Assembly: GCF_040639655.1 (NCBI RefSeq) | Contig: NZ_JBFAAI010000003.1 | Coordinates: 1-64,000 of the forward strand | Source of the DNA: Actinoplanes sp040639655 | Lineage (GTDB): Bacteria; Actinomycetota; Actinomycetes; Mycobacteriales; Micromonosporaceae | Reading direction: 5' to 3' | Length of the DNA stretch: 64,000 nt | Shown here: positions 18,701-27,069 of the stretch, piece after piece | How the letters are laid out: every line of letters starts with the position of its first letter | How positions within the stretch are numbered: position 1 is the stretch's first letter | Made by a program: the position numbers and the translations under genes | Notes under the pieces: generated by a model | Databases searched by the model: none | Seen by the model: the letters and a program-made list of their open reading frames with translations, nothing else | What the model was told of the DNA's origin: nothing

Positions 18701-20012
18701 CGACGGCCAGTACGTCGGCCAGCTCGTCGTGGCCGCCGGCCACCAGGCCGGCGGTGATCCGCAGGTGGTCGGCGCCGAGCGGGGTGACGCAGAACGGCGT
18801 CCCGGGAGCCGCGGCGACGCCGTGGGCGGCAAGGGCGACGAGCGCGTTCTGCTGGTCGGGGACCTCCATCCACAGATTGATCCCGTCGGCCGCGGTCGCC
18901 GGGACCCCCCGTTCGTGCAGGGCTTTCACGAGGGCGGTACGGCGCGCGGCGTAGGCGTCCCGCGCGGCCGCGACGCGGGCCACGGCTTTCGGGTCGGTCA
19001 GCAGATCGAGCAGTACGCCCTGGAGCAGCCTGCTGGACCAGCCGGGGCCGAGCAGCCGGCGGTCGGCGAGCGTGTCGAGCACGTGAGCCGGCCCGCCGAC
19101 AGCCGCGAGCCGCAGGTCGGGCCCGTGGCTCTTGGAGAAGCCTGCCACGTGCACGGTGCGTTCGGGCAGGTAGCGGCCAATGCTGACGGGCGGTGCGGTG
19201 GCGATGCCGCCGGCGTGGTCGTCCTCGACCACCAGCAGGTGCGGCGCCTCCAGGAGGACGTTCGCCAGTAGTGCCGCGCGGGCGCCGTCCATGCTGGTAC
19301 CCGTGGGGTTGTGGGCACGCGGCTGGAGGAAGAGGGCGACCGCCCGGTAGTCCCGGATGGCTTGCCGGAGACCGTCGGGGACGATGCCGGCCGAGTCCAT
19401 CGGCACGCCGACGACGGTGGCACCGAGGGCCTGGAGCAGGTCGAGCAGCGGTGGGAAGGCCGGGTTCTCGACGAGCACGTGGTCGCCGTAGCGCAGCACC
19501 GCCCCGGCGACGCGGTCGAGTGCGTCCATCGCGCCGTCCACCACGGTCAGCCTCTCCGGCGGGTACGGCCACCGCTCCCGCAGCAGCGCCTCGAGCTCCG
19601 GCAGCACCGGCGCCTCGAGATAGCTGCCCGCCCACCGCCCGTCGCCGGCGCGCCGCAACGACTCGGTGAGGTCGGGCAGCAGCAGCGGGTCCGGCACACC
19701 GGTGGACAGGTCCCGGGGCAGGTCCACCCCGGCACCGCTGAGCTGCGCGTACCGCAGCCGGGCCCGGGGCGGCAAGGGCCCTGCCACGAAGGTGCCGGAG
19801 CGCCCGCGGGTCTGGATGGCCCCGGCCAGGATCAGGTTGCGCCACGCCTCGCTGACCGTCGTCGGGCTCACGCCGAGCCCGCTCGCGACCACCCGGACGG
19901 TGGGCAGGCGCGCGCCGGCGGGCAGGCGGCCGGACGTGATCAACCGGCTCACCGCCGCCGCGATACCCCGGGCGCTTCTGTCCTGAACCGCCCCGGTGAT
20001 CAGGGTCAGCAA
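18657..20012 (-). CDS. MocR-type regulator (GntR winged helix fused to aminotransferase-like domain)
   Basis: A 451-residue transcription factor. Residues about 12-80 form a GntR-type winged helix (GRLPAGARLPTVRVVASGLG, then VSPTTVSEAWRNL). The remainder is a fold-type I PLP domain that senses an amino compound. The PLP Lys appears in VAGFSKSHGPDLR and the Asp in VVEDDHAGG. It is divergent from the pyrimidine catabolic operon and upstream of the aminotransferase, so it is the likely local regulator, with beta-alanine or a relative as a plausible effector. I chose TTG 20012 because GGAGA lies seven bases before it; a TTG at 20105 is possible but has no ribosome site. The C-terminus is extended by the 23-bp tandem repeat. 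Confidence 0.85.
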   Translation of the reverse strand: MLTLITGAVQDRSARGIAAAVSRLITSGRLPAGARLPTVRVVASGLGVSPTTVSEAWRNLILAGAIQTRGRSGTFVAGPLPPRARLRYAQLSGAGVDLPRDLSTGVPDPLLLPDLTESLRRAGDGRWAGSYLEAPVLPELEALLRERWPYPPERLTVVDGAMDALDRVAGAVLRYGDHVLVENPAFPPLLDLLQALGATVVGVPMDSAGIVPDGLRQAIRDYRAVALFLQPRAHNPTGTSMDGARAALLANVLLEAPHLLVVEDDHAGGIATAPPVSIGRYLPERTVHVAGFSKSHGPDLRLAAVGGPAHVLDTLADRRLLGPGWSSRLLQGVLLDLLTDPKAVARVAAARDAYAARRTALVKALHERGVPATAADGINLWMEVPDQQNALVALAAHGVAAAPGTPFCVTPLGADHLRITAGLVAGGHDELADVLAVAAVPNTLRTRFRTR

Positions 20013-20202
20013 ATTATCGTCTCCGAAACATTCCGTAACGTACGGGCAATTGTTCGCCTCAATGTGTGTCGTTAAGGTCCTACGGCATCCGGCGCTTCCA
20101 GGCAAGGCCTGGCGCAGGAGCTACGACAAGGAGTAAACACACGATCACAGGCGCTTCATGGCGCACTGCGCGTGCGTAGAAGATCAAAAGAGAGGGGCCG
20201 CA
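20013..20202. promoter_or_regulatory. Divergent promoter region of the pyrimidine locus with two palindromes
   Basis: This 190-base gap separates the MocR gene from the catabolic operon and must hold both promoters. CCGTA-acg-TACGG occurs at 20033-20045 and CCAGGC-aag-GCCTGG at 20098-20112. Either could be the MocR operator, though MocR sites are often direct repeats. AAGGAG at about 20129 is not followed by a usable start. Confidence 0.4.
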
Positions 20203-21045
20203 ATGACGACCGGAGTCGTCCGTGCCGCCCTCGTCCAGACCACCTGGACGGGCGACAAGGAATCGATGATCAAGGCCCACGAGGATTACGCTCGTGAGGC
20301 CGCCGCCCAAGGCGCGAAAGTGATCTGCTTCCAGGAACTTTTCTACGGCCCGTACTTCTGCCAGGTGCAGGACGCCGCCTACTACGAGTACGCCGAGTCG
20401 ATCCCGGGCCCGACCACCGAGCGTTTCCAGGCGCTCGCCGCCGAACTCGGAATGGTCATGGTCCTGCCGATGTACGAACAGGAGCAGCCCGGAATTCTCT
20501 ACAACACCGCGGCCGTGGTCGATGCCGACGGAAAATATCTCGGCAAGTACCGCAAGAACCACATTCCGCAGGTGAAGGGATTCTGGGAGAAGTTCTACTT
20601 CCGTCCCGGAAATCTGGGCTACCCGGTTTTCGACACCGCGGTCGGCAGGGTGGGCGTCTACATCTGTTACGACCGGCATTTCCCGGAGGGCTGGCGCGCT
20701 CTCGGCCTGAACGGCGCCCAGATCGTGTTCAACCCGTCGGCCACCAGCCGCGGCCTCTCCTCGTACCTGTGGCAGCTGGAGCAGCCGGCCAGCGCGGTCG
20801 CGAACGAGTACTTCATCGGCGCCATCAACCGGGTCGGCGTCGAGGACCTCGGTGACAACGACTTCTACGGGCAGACGTACTTCGTCGACCCGGAGGGCAA
20901 GTTCGTCGGCGACGTGGCGGACACCCACAACCCGGAACTGATCGTCCGCGACCTGGACCTGAGCCTGCTCGGCACGGTCCGCGACCGGTGGCAGTTCTAC
21001 CGTGACCGCCGCCCGGACAGCTACGACGGGCTGGTGGCCCCGTGA
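20203..21045 (+). CDS. N-carbamoyl-beta-alanine amidase (beta-ureidopropionase, nitrilase superfamily)
   Basis: A 280-residue carbon-nitrogen hydrolase. It should cleave N-carbamoyl-beta-alanine (or the methyl analogue) to beta-alanine, CO2 and ammonia, the last step of reductive pyrimidine degradation. The nitrilase triad is complete: E45 in CFQELFYGP, K118 in YRKNHIP and C155 in YICYDRHFPE. Length and the NPSATS motif fit the ureidopropionase and N-carbamoylputrescine amidase branch; the neighbouring dihydropyrimidinase argues for the former. ATG 20203 follows AGAGGGG at good spacing, and the in-frame ATG at 20158 has none. The stop overlaps the next gene by four bases (GTGA). It is the first gene of a seven-gene unit. 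Confidence 0.9.
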   Translation: MTTGVVRAALVQTTWTGDKESMIKAHEDYAREAAAQGAKVICFQELFYGPYFCQVQDAAYYEYAESIPGPTTERFQALAAELGMVMVLPMYEQEQPGILYNTAAVVDADGKYLGKYRKNHIPQVKGFWEKFYFRPGNLGYPVFDTAVGRVGVYICYDRHFPEGWRALGLNGAQIVFNPSATSRGLSSYLWQLEQPASAVANEYFIGAINRVGVEDLGDNDFYGQTYFVDPEGKFVGDVADTHNPELIVRDLDLSLLGTVRDRWQFYRDRRPDSYDGLVAP

Positions 21046-22445
21046 CGGTCAAGCTGATCAAGGGCGGGACCGTCGTCGGGCCCGCCGGGCCCATCCTCGC
21101 CGACGTGCTCATCGACGGCGAGATCATCGCCGCGATCTTCGCGCCGGGGCAGGCGCCCGACGGCCCGGAGGTCATCGACGCCACCGGCAAGTACGTGATC
21201 CCCGGTGCCGTGGACGCGCACACCCACATGGAACTGCCGTTCGGCGGCACCCACGCGAGCGACACCTTCGACACCGGCACCAGGGCCGCGGCGATCGGCG
21301 GCACCACCACGATCATCGACTTCGCGGTCCAGCGCTACGGCGAGGTGATCCAGGACGGCCTGGCCGCCTGGCACGGCAAGGCGGAGGGCAACTGTCACAT
21401 CGACTACGCCTTCCACATGATCATCGGCGGGGTCGACGACGAGTCGCTCAAGGCGATGGACCACCTGGTCGGCAACGAGGGCATCAGCAGCTTCAAGCTG
21501 TTCATGGCGTACCCGGGCGTCTTCTACTCCGACGACGGCCAGATCCTGCGCGCCATGCAGAAGGCCCGCGACAACGGCTCCATGATCATGATGCACGCGG
21601 AGAACGGCCCGGCCATCGACGTGCTGGTCAAACAGGCCCTGGAACGCGGCGAGACGGACCCGATCCACCACGGCCTGACCCGCCCGCAGGAGTTGGAGGC
21701 CGAGGCCACCAGCCGGGCGATCTGGCTGGCGTCGGTGGCCGCGGACTGCCCGCTCTACATCGTGCACCTGTCCGCGTCGAAGGCGCTCGAACAGGTCCGT
21801 AACGCCCGCGACCTCGGCCGGAACGTGTTCGCCGAGACCTGCCCGCAGTACCTCTACCTCACGCTCGAGGACCAGCTCGGCGCGCCCGGTTTCGAGGGCG
21901 CCAAGTGGGTCTGCTCGACACCGCTGCGGAGCGGGCACGAGTCGCACCGCGCCGATCTGTGGCAGGGCCTGCGTACCAACGACCTGTCCGTGGTCTCGAC
22001 CGACCACTGCCCGTTCTGCTTCAAGGACCAGAAGGAGCTGGGCCTCGGCGACTTCTCGAAGATCCCGAACGGGATCGGCAGCGTGGAACATCGGGTGGAC
22101 CTGCTCTACCAGGGCGTCGTCGACGGGAAGCTGTCACTGGGCCGCTGGGTGGAGACGATCGCGACCACACCGGCGCGGATGTTCGGCCTGTACCCGAGGA
22201 AGGGCGTGATCGCCCCCGGCTCGGACGCCGACATCGTGCTGTACGACCCCGCCGGGCGCACCCGGATCAGCGTCGAGACCCACCACATGAACATGGATCA
22301 CTCGGCCTGGGAGGGCTGGGAGATCGACGGGCGGGTGGACACGGTCCTGTCCCGCGGCGAGGTCATCGCGTCGGGCGGCGAGTACACCGGGCGGGCCGGC
22401 CGCGGCCGCTATCTCAAGCGCGGCCTCAGCGACTACCTGATCTAG
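21042..22445 (+). CDS. hydA: Dihydropyrimidinase (D-hydantoinase)
   Basis: A 467-residue amidohydrolase that opens the ring of dihydrouracil, dihydrothymine or hydantoins to N-carbamoyl amino acids. Zinc ligands are visible at H60 and H62 in VDAHTHMELPFGG. The metal-bridging carboxylated lysine is K152 in SSFKLFMAYPG, and a later His occurs in YIVHLSA. Length and order match the family. The GTG start at 21042 overlaps the stop of the amidase gene, so the two enzymes of consecutive steps are translationally coupled. A dihydropyrimidine dehydrogenase gene, needed to make the substrate from uracil, is not in this window. Confidence 0.94.
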   Translation: MTVKLIKGGTVVGPAGPILADVLIDGEIIAAIFAPGQAPDGPEVIDATGKYVIPGAVDAHTHMELPFGGTHASDTFDTGTRAAAIGGTTTIIDFAVQRYGEVIQDGLAAWHGKAEGNCHIDYAFHMIIGGVDDESLKAMDHLVGNEGISSFKLFMAYPGVFYSDDGQILRAMQKARDNGSMIMMHAENGPAIDVLVKQALERGETDPIHHGLTRPQELEAEATSRAIWLASVAADCPLYIVHLSASKALEQVRNARDLGRNVFAETCPQYLYLTLEDQLGAPGFEGAKWVCSTPLRSGHESHRADLWQGLRTNDLSVVSTDHCPFCFKDQKELGLGDFSKIPNGIGSVEHRVDLLYQGVVDGKLSLGRWVETIATTPARMFGLYPRKGVIAPGSDADIVLYDPAGRTRISVETHHMNMDHSAWEGWEIDGRVDTVLSRGEVIASGGEYTGRAGRGRYLKRGLSDYLI

Positions 22446-22460
22446 AAAGGGGTGGGCCAC

Positions 22461-23459
22461 TTGGACATCGGTGTGGTGCTGCAGAACGACCCGCCCGCGC
22501 TGGAGATCGTCGAGTGGGCGAAGAAGGCCGAGGCGGCCGGCTTCAGCCACTTCTGGACGTTCGACTCGCACGTGCTCTGGCAGGAACCGTTCGTCGTCTA
22601 CTCGGCGATCCTCGCCGCGACCGAGCGGATCATCGTCGGGCCGATGGTGACCAACCCGGGCACCCGGGACTGGACCGTCACCGCCTCGGCCTTCGCCACC
22701 CTCAACGAGATGTACGGCAACCGGACCGTCTGCGGCATCGGCCGCGGCGACTCGGCGCTGCGCGTGCTCGGCCTGACCCCGCAGACCCTCGGTCAGCTGC
22801 GCGAGAGCGTGCTGGCGATCAAGGGACTCGGCAACGGCGAGAAGGTCACGGTCCGCGGCCGGGAACTGCAACTGGAGTGGGCGGCCGGCAGCCGCCTGGA
22901 GGTGTGGGTCGCCGCGTACGGCCCGAAGGCACTCGCCGTCACCGGGGAGGTGGGCGACGGGTACATCCTGCAGCTCGCCGACCCGGACATCGCCGAGTGG
23001 ATGATCAAGGCGGTCCGGAGAGCGGCGGTCGCCGGCGGGAGGGACCCGGACGCCATCACGTTCTGTGTGGCGGCCCCGGCCTACGTCGGCGACGACCTGG
23101 CACACCAGCGGGAGCAGACACGCTGGTTCGGCGGGATGGTCGGCAACCACATCGCCGACATCGTCGGGCGTTACGGCGGTGACGGAGGTGCGGTGCCGCA
23201 GGCCCTCACCGACTACATCAAGGCCCGGCAGGGGTACGACTACGCCGAACACGGACGCGCCGGCAACAGCCACACCGCGTTCGTGCCGGACGAGATCGTG
23301 GACCGGTTCTGTGTCCTCGGTCCGGTGGAGAGCCACGTCAAGAAGCTGAAGGAGCTGCGGGAACTGGGCGTCGACCAGTTCTCCGTCTACCTTCAGCACG
23401 ACGGCAAGGAGCCGACGCTCGCCGCGTACGGCGAGCACATCATCCCGGCGTTCTCGTGA
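22461..23459 (+). CDS. F420-type luciferase-like oxidoreductase (TIGR03842-like)
   Basis: A 332-residue luciferase-like (LLM) TIM-barrel protein. Its start (IGVVLQNDPPA), the FWTFDSHVLWQEPFV segment and the VCGIGRGDSALR loop match, from memory, the TIGR03842 family of putative coenzyme F420-dependent oxidoreductases often found beside hydantoinase genes. It would carry out a hydride transfer on an unknown substrate. I prefer TTG 22461, eight bases after AAAGGGG and giving MDIGVVLQ; GTG 22452 sits on top of that ribosome site. It lies between dihydropyrimidinase and the importer genes and its stop overlaps the next start. Because the locus lacks a pyrimidine-reducing enzyme, this protein is the obvious candidate for that or a related step, but nothing in the sequence proves it. 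Confidence 0.85.
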   Translation: MDIGVVLQNDPPALEIVEWAKKAEAAGFSHFWTFDSHVLWQEPFVVYSAILAATERIIVGPMVTNPGTRDWTVTASAFATLNEMYGNRTVCGIGRGDSALRVLGLTPQTLGQLRESVLAIKGLGNGEKVTVRGRELQLEWAAGSRLEVWVAAYGPKALAVTGEVGDGYILQLADPDIAEWMIKAVRRAAVAGGRDPDAITFCVAAPAYVGDDLAHQREQTRWFGGMVGNHIADIVGRYGGDGGAVPQALTDYIKARQGYDYAEHGRAGNSHTAFVPDEIVDRFCVLGPVESHVKKLKELRELGVDQFSVYLQHDGKEPTLAAYGEHIIPAFS

Positions 23460-24298
23460 GGCGCGTCCTCTCGGTGATCGCCGGGCTGATCGCGGCCGCG
23501 CTCCTGTGGGAGGGCTACAAGGCGGCCGGGGATCCCGAGGGGACGGTACTGTTCGGCGTGCGGGTGCTCCCGCGCGCCGACGACCTCTCCATGCCGCATC
23601 TGGGGACGATCCTGGGACGGCTGGCCGATCCGGAGATGACCGGCGGGCGGCCGGTGTGGATCGTGGTGCTCGACGCCTGCCTGTTCACCCTCGGGATCAC
23701 CGCGGCGGGGTTCGCCGCCGGAACGGTGATCGGGCTGGTCCTGGCGGTCGCCATGCAGCGGTTCCGGATCGTCGAGCGCGGGCTCCTGCCGTACGTCATC
23801 CTCTCCCAGACCGTGCCCCTGGTGGCGCTGGCGCCGCTGATCGCCGGTTGGGGCGGCACCCTGATGCCGCCCTGGGCGACCGTCGCGGTGATCGCCGCGT
23901 ACCTGGCCTTCTTCCCGGTCGCCGTGGGCATGCTGCGCGGGCTGCAGTCGCCGGGCGCGGCCGGAACCGAGCTGATGCGCAGCTACGCGGCCGGGTGGTG
24001 GCGAACGCTGGTGAAGCTGCGGTTCCCGTCGGCGTTGCCCTACCTGTTCCCGGCGCTGCGGCTGGCCGGAGCGGCGGCGGTGGTCGGCGCGGTGGTCGGC
24101 GAGATCTCCACCGGCACCCGCGGCGGAATCGGCCGCCTGATCATCGAGTACTCGCGGGAGGCCACCTCGGATCCCGCCAAGGTCTACACGGCGATGCTCG
24201 GCGCGGCCCTGCTGGGCCTGCTCGTCGCCGGTGCCGTCTCCCTTCTTGAACTGCCGCTGATGCGGCACCGGCGCCATGTGGAGGTGGTGACGCTGTGA
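23456..24298 (+). CDS. ABC transporter permease (nitrate/thiamine-precursor type)
   Basis: A 280-residue inner-membrane permease of the ABC importer group that also serves nitrate, taurine, riboflavin and hydroxymethylpyrimidine. It has an N-terminal helix, a periplasmic stretch, and five more helices. The ATPase-contact loop is recognisable near GTELMRSYAAGWWRTLVKLRFPSALP, matching the EAA motif. The GTG start overlaps the upstream stop by four bases, as does its own stop with the ATPase gene. Together with the second permease at 25101 it probably forms a heterodimer. Context suggests uptake of pyrimidines, dihydropyrimidines or hydantoins. Confidence 0.88.
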   Translation: MRRVLSVIAGLIAAALLWEGYKAAGDPEGTVLFGVRVLPRADDLSMPHLGTILGRLADPEMTGGRPVWIVVLDACLFTLGITAAGFAAGTVIGLVLAVAMQRFRIVERGLLPYVILSQTVPLVALAPLIAGWGGTLMPPWATVAVIAAYLAFFPVAVGMLRGLQSPGAAGTELMRSYAAGWWRTLVKLRFPSALPYLFPALRLAGAAAVVGAVVGEISTGTRGGIGRLIIEYSREATSDPAKVYTAMLGAALLGLLVAGAVSLLELPLMRHRRHVEVVTL

Positions 24299-25104
24299 GC
24301 GAGCTCGCAAGCCCGGCCCCGGACGTCGTGCCGGCCCCGGTGCGCGACGCCTCGGTGGTCGTCGCCAACGTGACGAAGGTCTTCAACCGGGGCCGCTCCG
24401 ACGAGGTGCTGGCACTGTCCGACGTGAACCTGACCGTGGGCGGCGGTGAGTTCGTGTCGCTGATCGGGCCGTCCGGCTGCGGCAAGAGCACCCTGCTGCG
24501 GCTGATCGCCGATCTGATCGAGCCGACCGCCGGCACACTGACGGTCGCCGGGAAGCCGGCCGCGCGGGCACGCCGGGAGCAGGAGTACGGCATCGCTTTC
24601 CAGCAGGCCGGCCTCTTCGAGTGGCGGACCGTACGCCGCAACGTCGAGCTGCCCCTCGAACTGCGTGGCATGTCCAAGTCCGATCGGCGGGCCAGGGCCG
24701 AGCAGATGCTGGAACTGGTCGGGCTCGCCGATTTCGCCGGTCACTATCCCGGCCAGCTGTCCGGCGGCATGCAGCAGCGGGTGGCCATCGCCCGTGCCCT
24801 CGCCGTCCAGCCGCCGCTGCTGCTGATGGACGAGCCGTTCGGGGCGCTCGACGAGATGACCCGCGAGCGCCTGCAGTCGGAGCTGCTCGGTATCTGCGCC
24901 ACGACCGGCACCAGCACGGTCTTCGTCACCCATTCGATCTCGGAGGCGGTGTTCCTCTCCGACCGGGTGGTCGTCATGTCGGCCCGGCCCGGCCGGATCA
25001 CCGCGTCGATCGACGTCGAACTCCCCTCCCGGGACGAGGCAGGACGTCAGGCACCGGTCTACTTCGAGAAGATCACCGAGGTACGACAGGCGCTGCGCTC
25101 ATGA
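24295..25104 (+). CDS. ABC transporter ATP-binding protein
   Basis: A 269-residue ATPase that powers the neighbouring permeases. The Walker A motif GPSGCGKST is at residues 58-66. The Q-loop (FQQAGLF), signature LSGGMQQR, Walker B LLLMDEPFGALDE and switch His in VTHSISEA are all present. This is the standard length and arrangement for the SsuB/TauB/ThiZ group. It is coupled by four-base overlaps to permease genes on both sides. No regulatory extension is visible. Confidence 0.93.
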   Translation: MSELASPAPDVVPAPVRDASVVVANVTKVFNRGRSDEVLALSDVNLTVGGGEFVSLIGPSGCGKSTLLRLIADLIEPTAGTLTVAGKPAARARREQEYGIAFQQAGLFEWRTVRRNVELPLELRGMSKSDRRARAEQMLELVGLADFAGHYPGQLSGGMQQRVAIARALAVQPPLLLMDEPFGALDEMTRERLQSELLGICATTGTSTVFVTHSISEAVFLSDRVVVMSARPGRITASIDVELPSRDEAGRQAPVYFEKITEVRQALRS

Positions 25105-25856
25105 GACGGGTGTTGCCGCCTCTGGTCTTCGGGGTTCTGGCCCTGGTGCTGTGGGAGGTCTTCGTGACGGCCGGCCGGGTGGCCCCGTTCATCCTCCCGG
25201 CTCCCTCGGCGATCGGGGCGCAGATCGCCGAGCAGAGGCAGAACATCTGGGACGCGGGACTGGCCAGCGGGGCCAACGCGCTCGCCGGCCTGATCGGCGG
25301 CACGCTCCTGGCCGTCCTGGCCGCGCTTGCCGCCAGCCGCTCGAGGTTCCTCGGCGAGGTGTCCATCCCGTTCGCCGCGGTGGCCAACGCGCTGCCGATC
25401 ATCGCGCTCGCCCCGATCCTCAACAACATGTTCGAGTCGACGAGCAGCGTCCCCCGGCGGCTGGTGACCGGCATCGTGGTCTTCTTCCCGGTCTTCCTCA
25501 ACCTGCTGCGCGGGCTGCGCGAGGTGAACCCGGTCCATCAGGAGCTGATGCGCTCGTACGCGGCCTCGGGCTGGACCTTCGCGGTCAAGGTGCGGCTGCC
25601 CGGCGCGCTCCCCCACCTCTTCACCGGCCTGCGGCAGGCGTCGTCGCTCGCCGTGATCGCCGCGGTCGTCGCCGAGTACTTCGGCGGTCTGCAGGACGGG
25701 CTCGGCGCGCGGATCACCTCCGCCGCGGCGTTCACCGCGTACCCCCGTGCCTGGGCCTTCGTGGCCGGCGCCTGCCTTCTCGGTCTCACCTTCTACCTGG
25801 TCACGTTGCTGCTGGAACGGCTCGCCATGCCGTGGCGGCAGCGGCTCCTCTCCTGA
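25101..25856 (+). CDS. ABC transporter permease (second subunit)
   Basis: A 251-residue permease with about six helices and an EAA-type loop in HQELMRSYAASGWTFAVKV, closely parallel to the loop of the permease at 23456. ATG 25101 overlaps the ATPase stop (ATGA). A much longer in-frame extension upstream only reads through the ATPase gene in another frame and was rejected. Two different permeases with one ATPase indicate a heterodimeric channel. The gene lies 28 bases before the binding-protein gene. Confidence 0.9.
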   Translation: MRRVLPPLVFGVLALVLWEVFVTAGRVAPFILPAPSAIGAQIAEQRQNIWDAGLASGANALAGLIGGTLLAVLAALAASRSRFLGEVSIPFAAVANALPIIALAPILNNMFESTSSVPRRLVTGIVVFFPVFLNLLRGLREVNPVHQELMRSYAASGWTFAVKVRLPGALPHLFTGLRQASSLAVIAAVVAEYFGGLQDGLGARITSAAAFTAYPRAWAFVAGACLLGLTFYLVTLLLERLAMPWRQRLLS

Positions 25857-25884
25857 AGATTCCGCCAGTTCCCCGGAGGTTCTC

Positions 25885-27027
25885 GTGCCACGAAACCGGA
25901 TATTTGCCGCTGCCATCACCGCTTCCGCTCTGCTCCTGGCCGGCTGCGGCACCGCCGACACCCCCGCCACTCCGGCTCCCGGCGCGAGCGGCGCACTCAC
26001 CCCGGTCAAGCTGCAGCTGCAGTGGTTCTACCAGGCCCAGTTCGCGGGCTACATCGCTGCCGTCGACCAGGGGTTCTACGCCGAGCAGGGTCTCGACGTC
26101 GAGCTGCTCGAGGGCGGGGTCGACATCGTCCCGCAGACGGTTCTCGCCACCGGTAAGGCCGACTACGCCGTCGCCTGGGTGCCCAAGGCGCTGGCTTCCC
26201 GGGAACAGGGTGCCGGCATCACCGACGTCGGGCAGATCTTCGCCCGCTCCGGCACGTACCAGGTCGCCTGGAAGGACAGCGGCATCACCGGGGCCGCGGA
26301 CCTCAAGGGCAAGAAGGTCGGCAACTGGGGCTTCGGCAACGAGTTCGAGCTGTTCGCCGGCATGACCAAGGCCGGCCTCGACCCCGGCAAGGACGTCACC
26401 CTGGTGCAGCAGCAGTTCGACATGCAGGCGCTGCTCAAGAAGGAGATCGACGCCGCCCAGGCGATGAGCTACAACGAGTACGCCCAGCTCCTGGAGGCGA
26501 AGAACCCGGCTACCGGCCAGCTGTACACCGCCGGCGACTTCGCGATCATCGACTGGAAGTCCGAGGGGTCGTCGATGCTCCAGGACGCGGTGTGGGCGAA
26601 CACCGGGAAGCTGAACGACCCGAACTACCAGGCGCAGACCGTCAAGTTCCTGACCGCCACGATCAAGGGCTGGGCGTACTGCCGCGACAACGCGGAGAAG
26701 TGCCGTGACCTGGTCGTCGCGAAGGGCTCCAAGCTCGGCAAGAGCCACCAGCTGTGGCAGATGAACGAGGTCAACAGGTTGATCTGGCCGGCCGCCGGCG
26801 CCGGGGTCGGCGTGATCGACGAGGCCTCCTGGAAGCAGACCGTGGACATCTCGCTGTCGACGAGGAACCAGACCGGCGACACGGTCCTCAAGAAGGCACC
26901 GGAGGGCCTGGCCTACACCAACGACTACATCAACCAGGCGATCGAGCAGGCCAAGGCGGCGGGGGTCGACGTGACGGGTACGGCGTTCCAACCCGCCGCG
27001 GTGACCCTCACCGAGGGCGGCGCCTGA
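25885..27027 (+). CDS. Substrate-binding lipoprotein (NMT1/THI5-like)
   Basis: A 380-residue solute-binding protein that should deliver ligand to the two permeases. GTG 25885 follows CCGGAGG and yields a lipoprotein signal with the lipobox LLLAGC; the mature protein begins at that Cys. VKLQLQWFYQAQFAGYIAA directly after the linker is the hallmark start of the NMT1/THI5 group, whose ligands include pyrimidine precursors, riboflavin and formylaminopyrimidine. The pyrimidine-degrading enzymes in the same operon make a pyrimidine, dihydropyrimidine or hydantoin the best guess. It is the last gene of the unit, ahead of a strong terminator. Confidence 0.9.
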   Translation: MPRNRIFAAAITASALLLAGCGTADTPATPAPGASGALTPVKLQLQWFYQAQFAGYIAAVDQGFYAEQGLDVELLEGGVDIVPQTVLATGKADYAVAWVPKALASREQGAGITDVGQIFARSGTYQVAWKDSGITGAADLKGKKVGNWGFGNEFELFAGMTKAGLDPGKDVTLVQQQFDMQALLKKEIDAAQAMSYNEYAQLLEAKNPATGQLYTAGDFAIIDWKSEGSSMLQDAVWANTGKLNDPNYQAQTVKFLTATIKGWAYCRDNAEKCRDLVVAKGSKLGKSHQLWQMNEVNRLIWPAAGAGVGVIDEASWKQTVDISLSTRNQTGDTVLKKAPEGLAYTNDYINQAIEQAKAAGVDVTGTAFQPAAVTLTEGGA

Positions 27028-27036
27028 CGAGCGGGT

Positions 27037-27063
27037 GTGCCGGGCGCGTGCCGCGCCCGGCAC
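27037..27063. terminator. Bidirectional terminator between convergent genes
   Basis: A perfect 12-bp stem, GTGCCGGGCGCG against CGCGCCCGGCAC, with a 3-base loop. It begins nine bases after the binding-protein stop and ends six bases before the stop of the convergent gene at 27070, so it can serve both. Confidence 0.85.
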
Positions 27064-27069
27064 CGGGTC

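Noticed and set aside
17328..19271. A 647-codon plus-strand open frame opposite the aminotransferase and MocR genes
   Set aside because: Shadow frame; both minus-strand genes have complete PLP motifs.
22452..22460. GTG 22452 as the start of the F420-type oxidoreductase
   Set aside because: It lies on top of the AAAGGGG ribosome site; TTG 22461 has correct spacing and gives the family-like start MDIGVVLQ.
24621..25100. Extended N-terminus of the second importer permease
   Set aside because: The extension is an out-of-frame reading of the ATPase gene; ATG 25101 overlaps the ATPase stop as ATGA and starts at the first helix.
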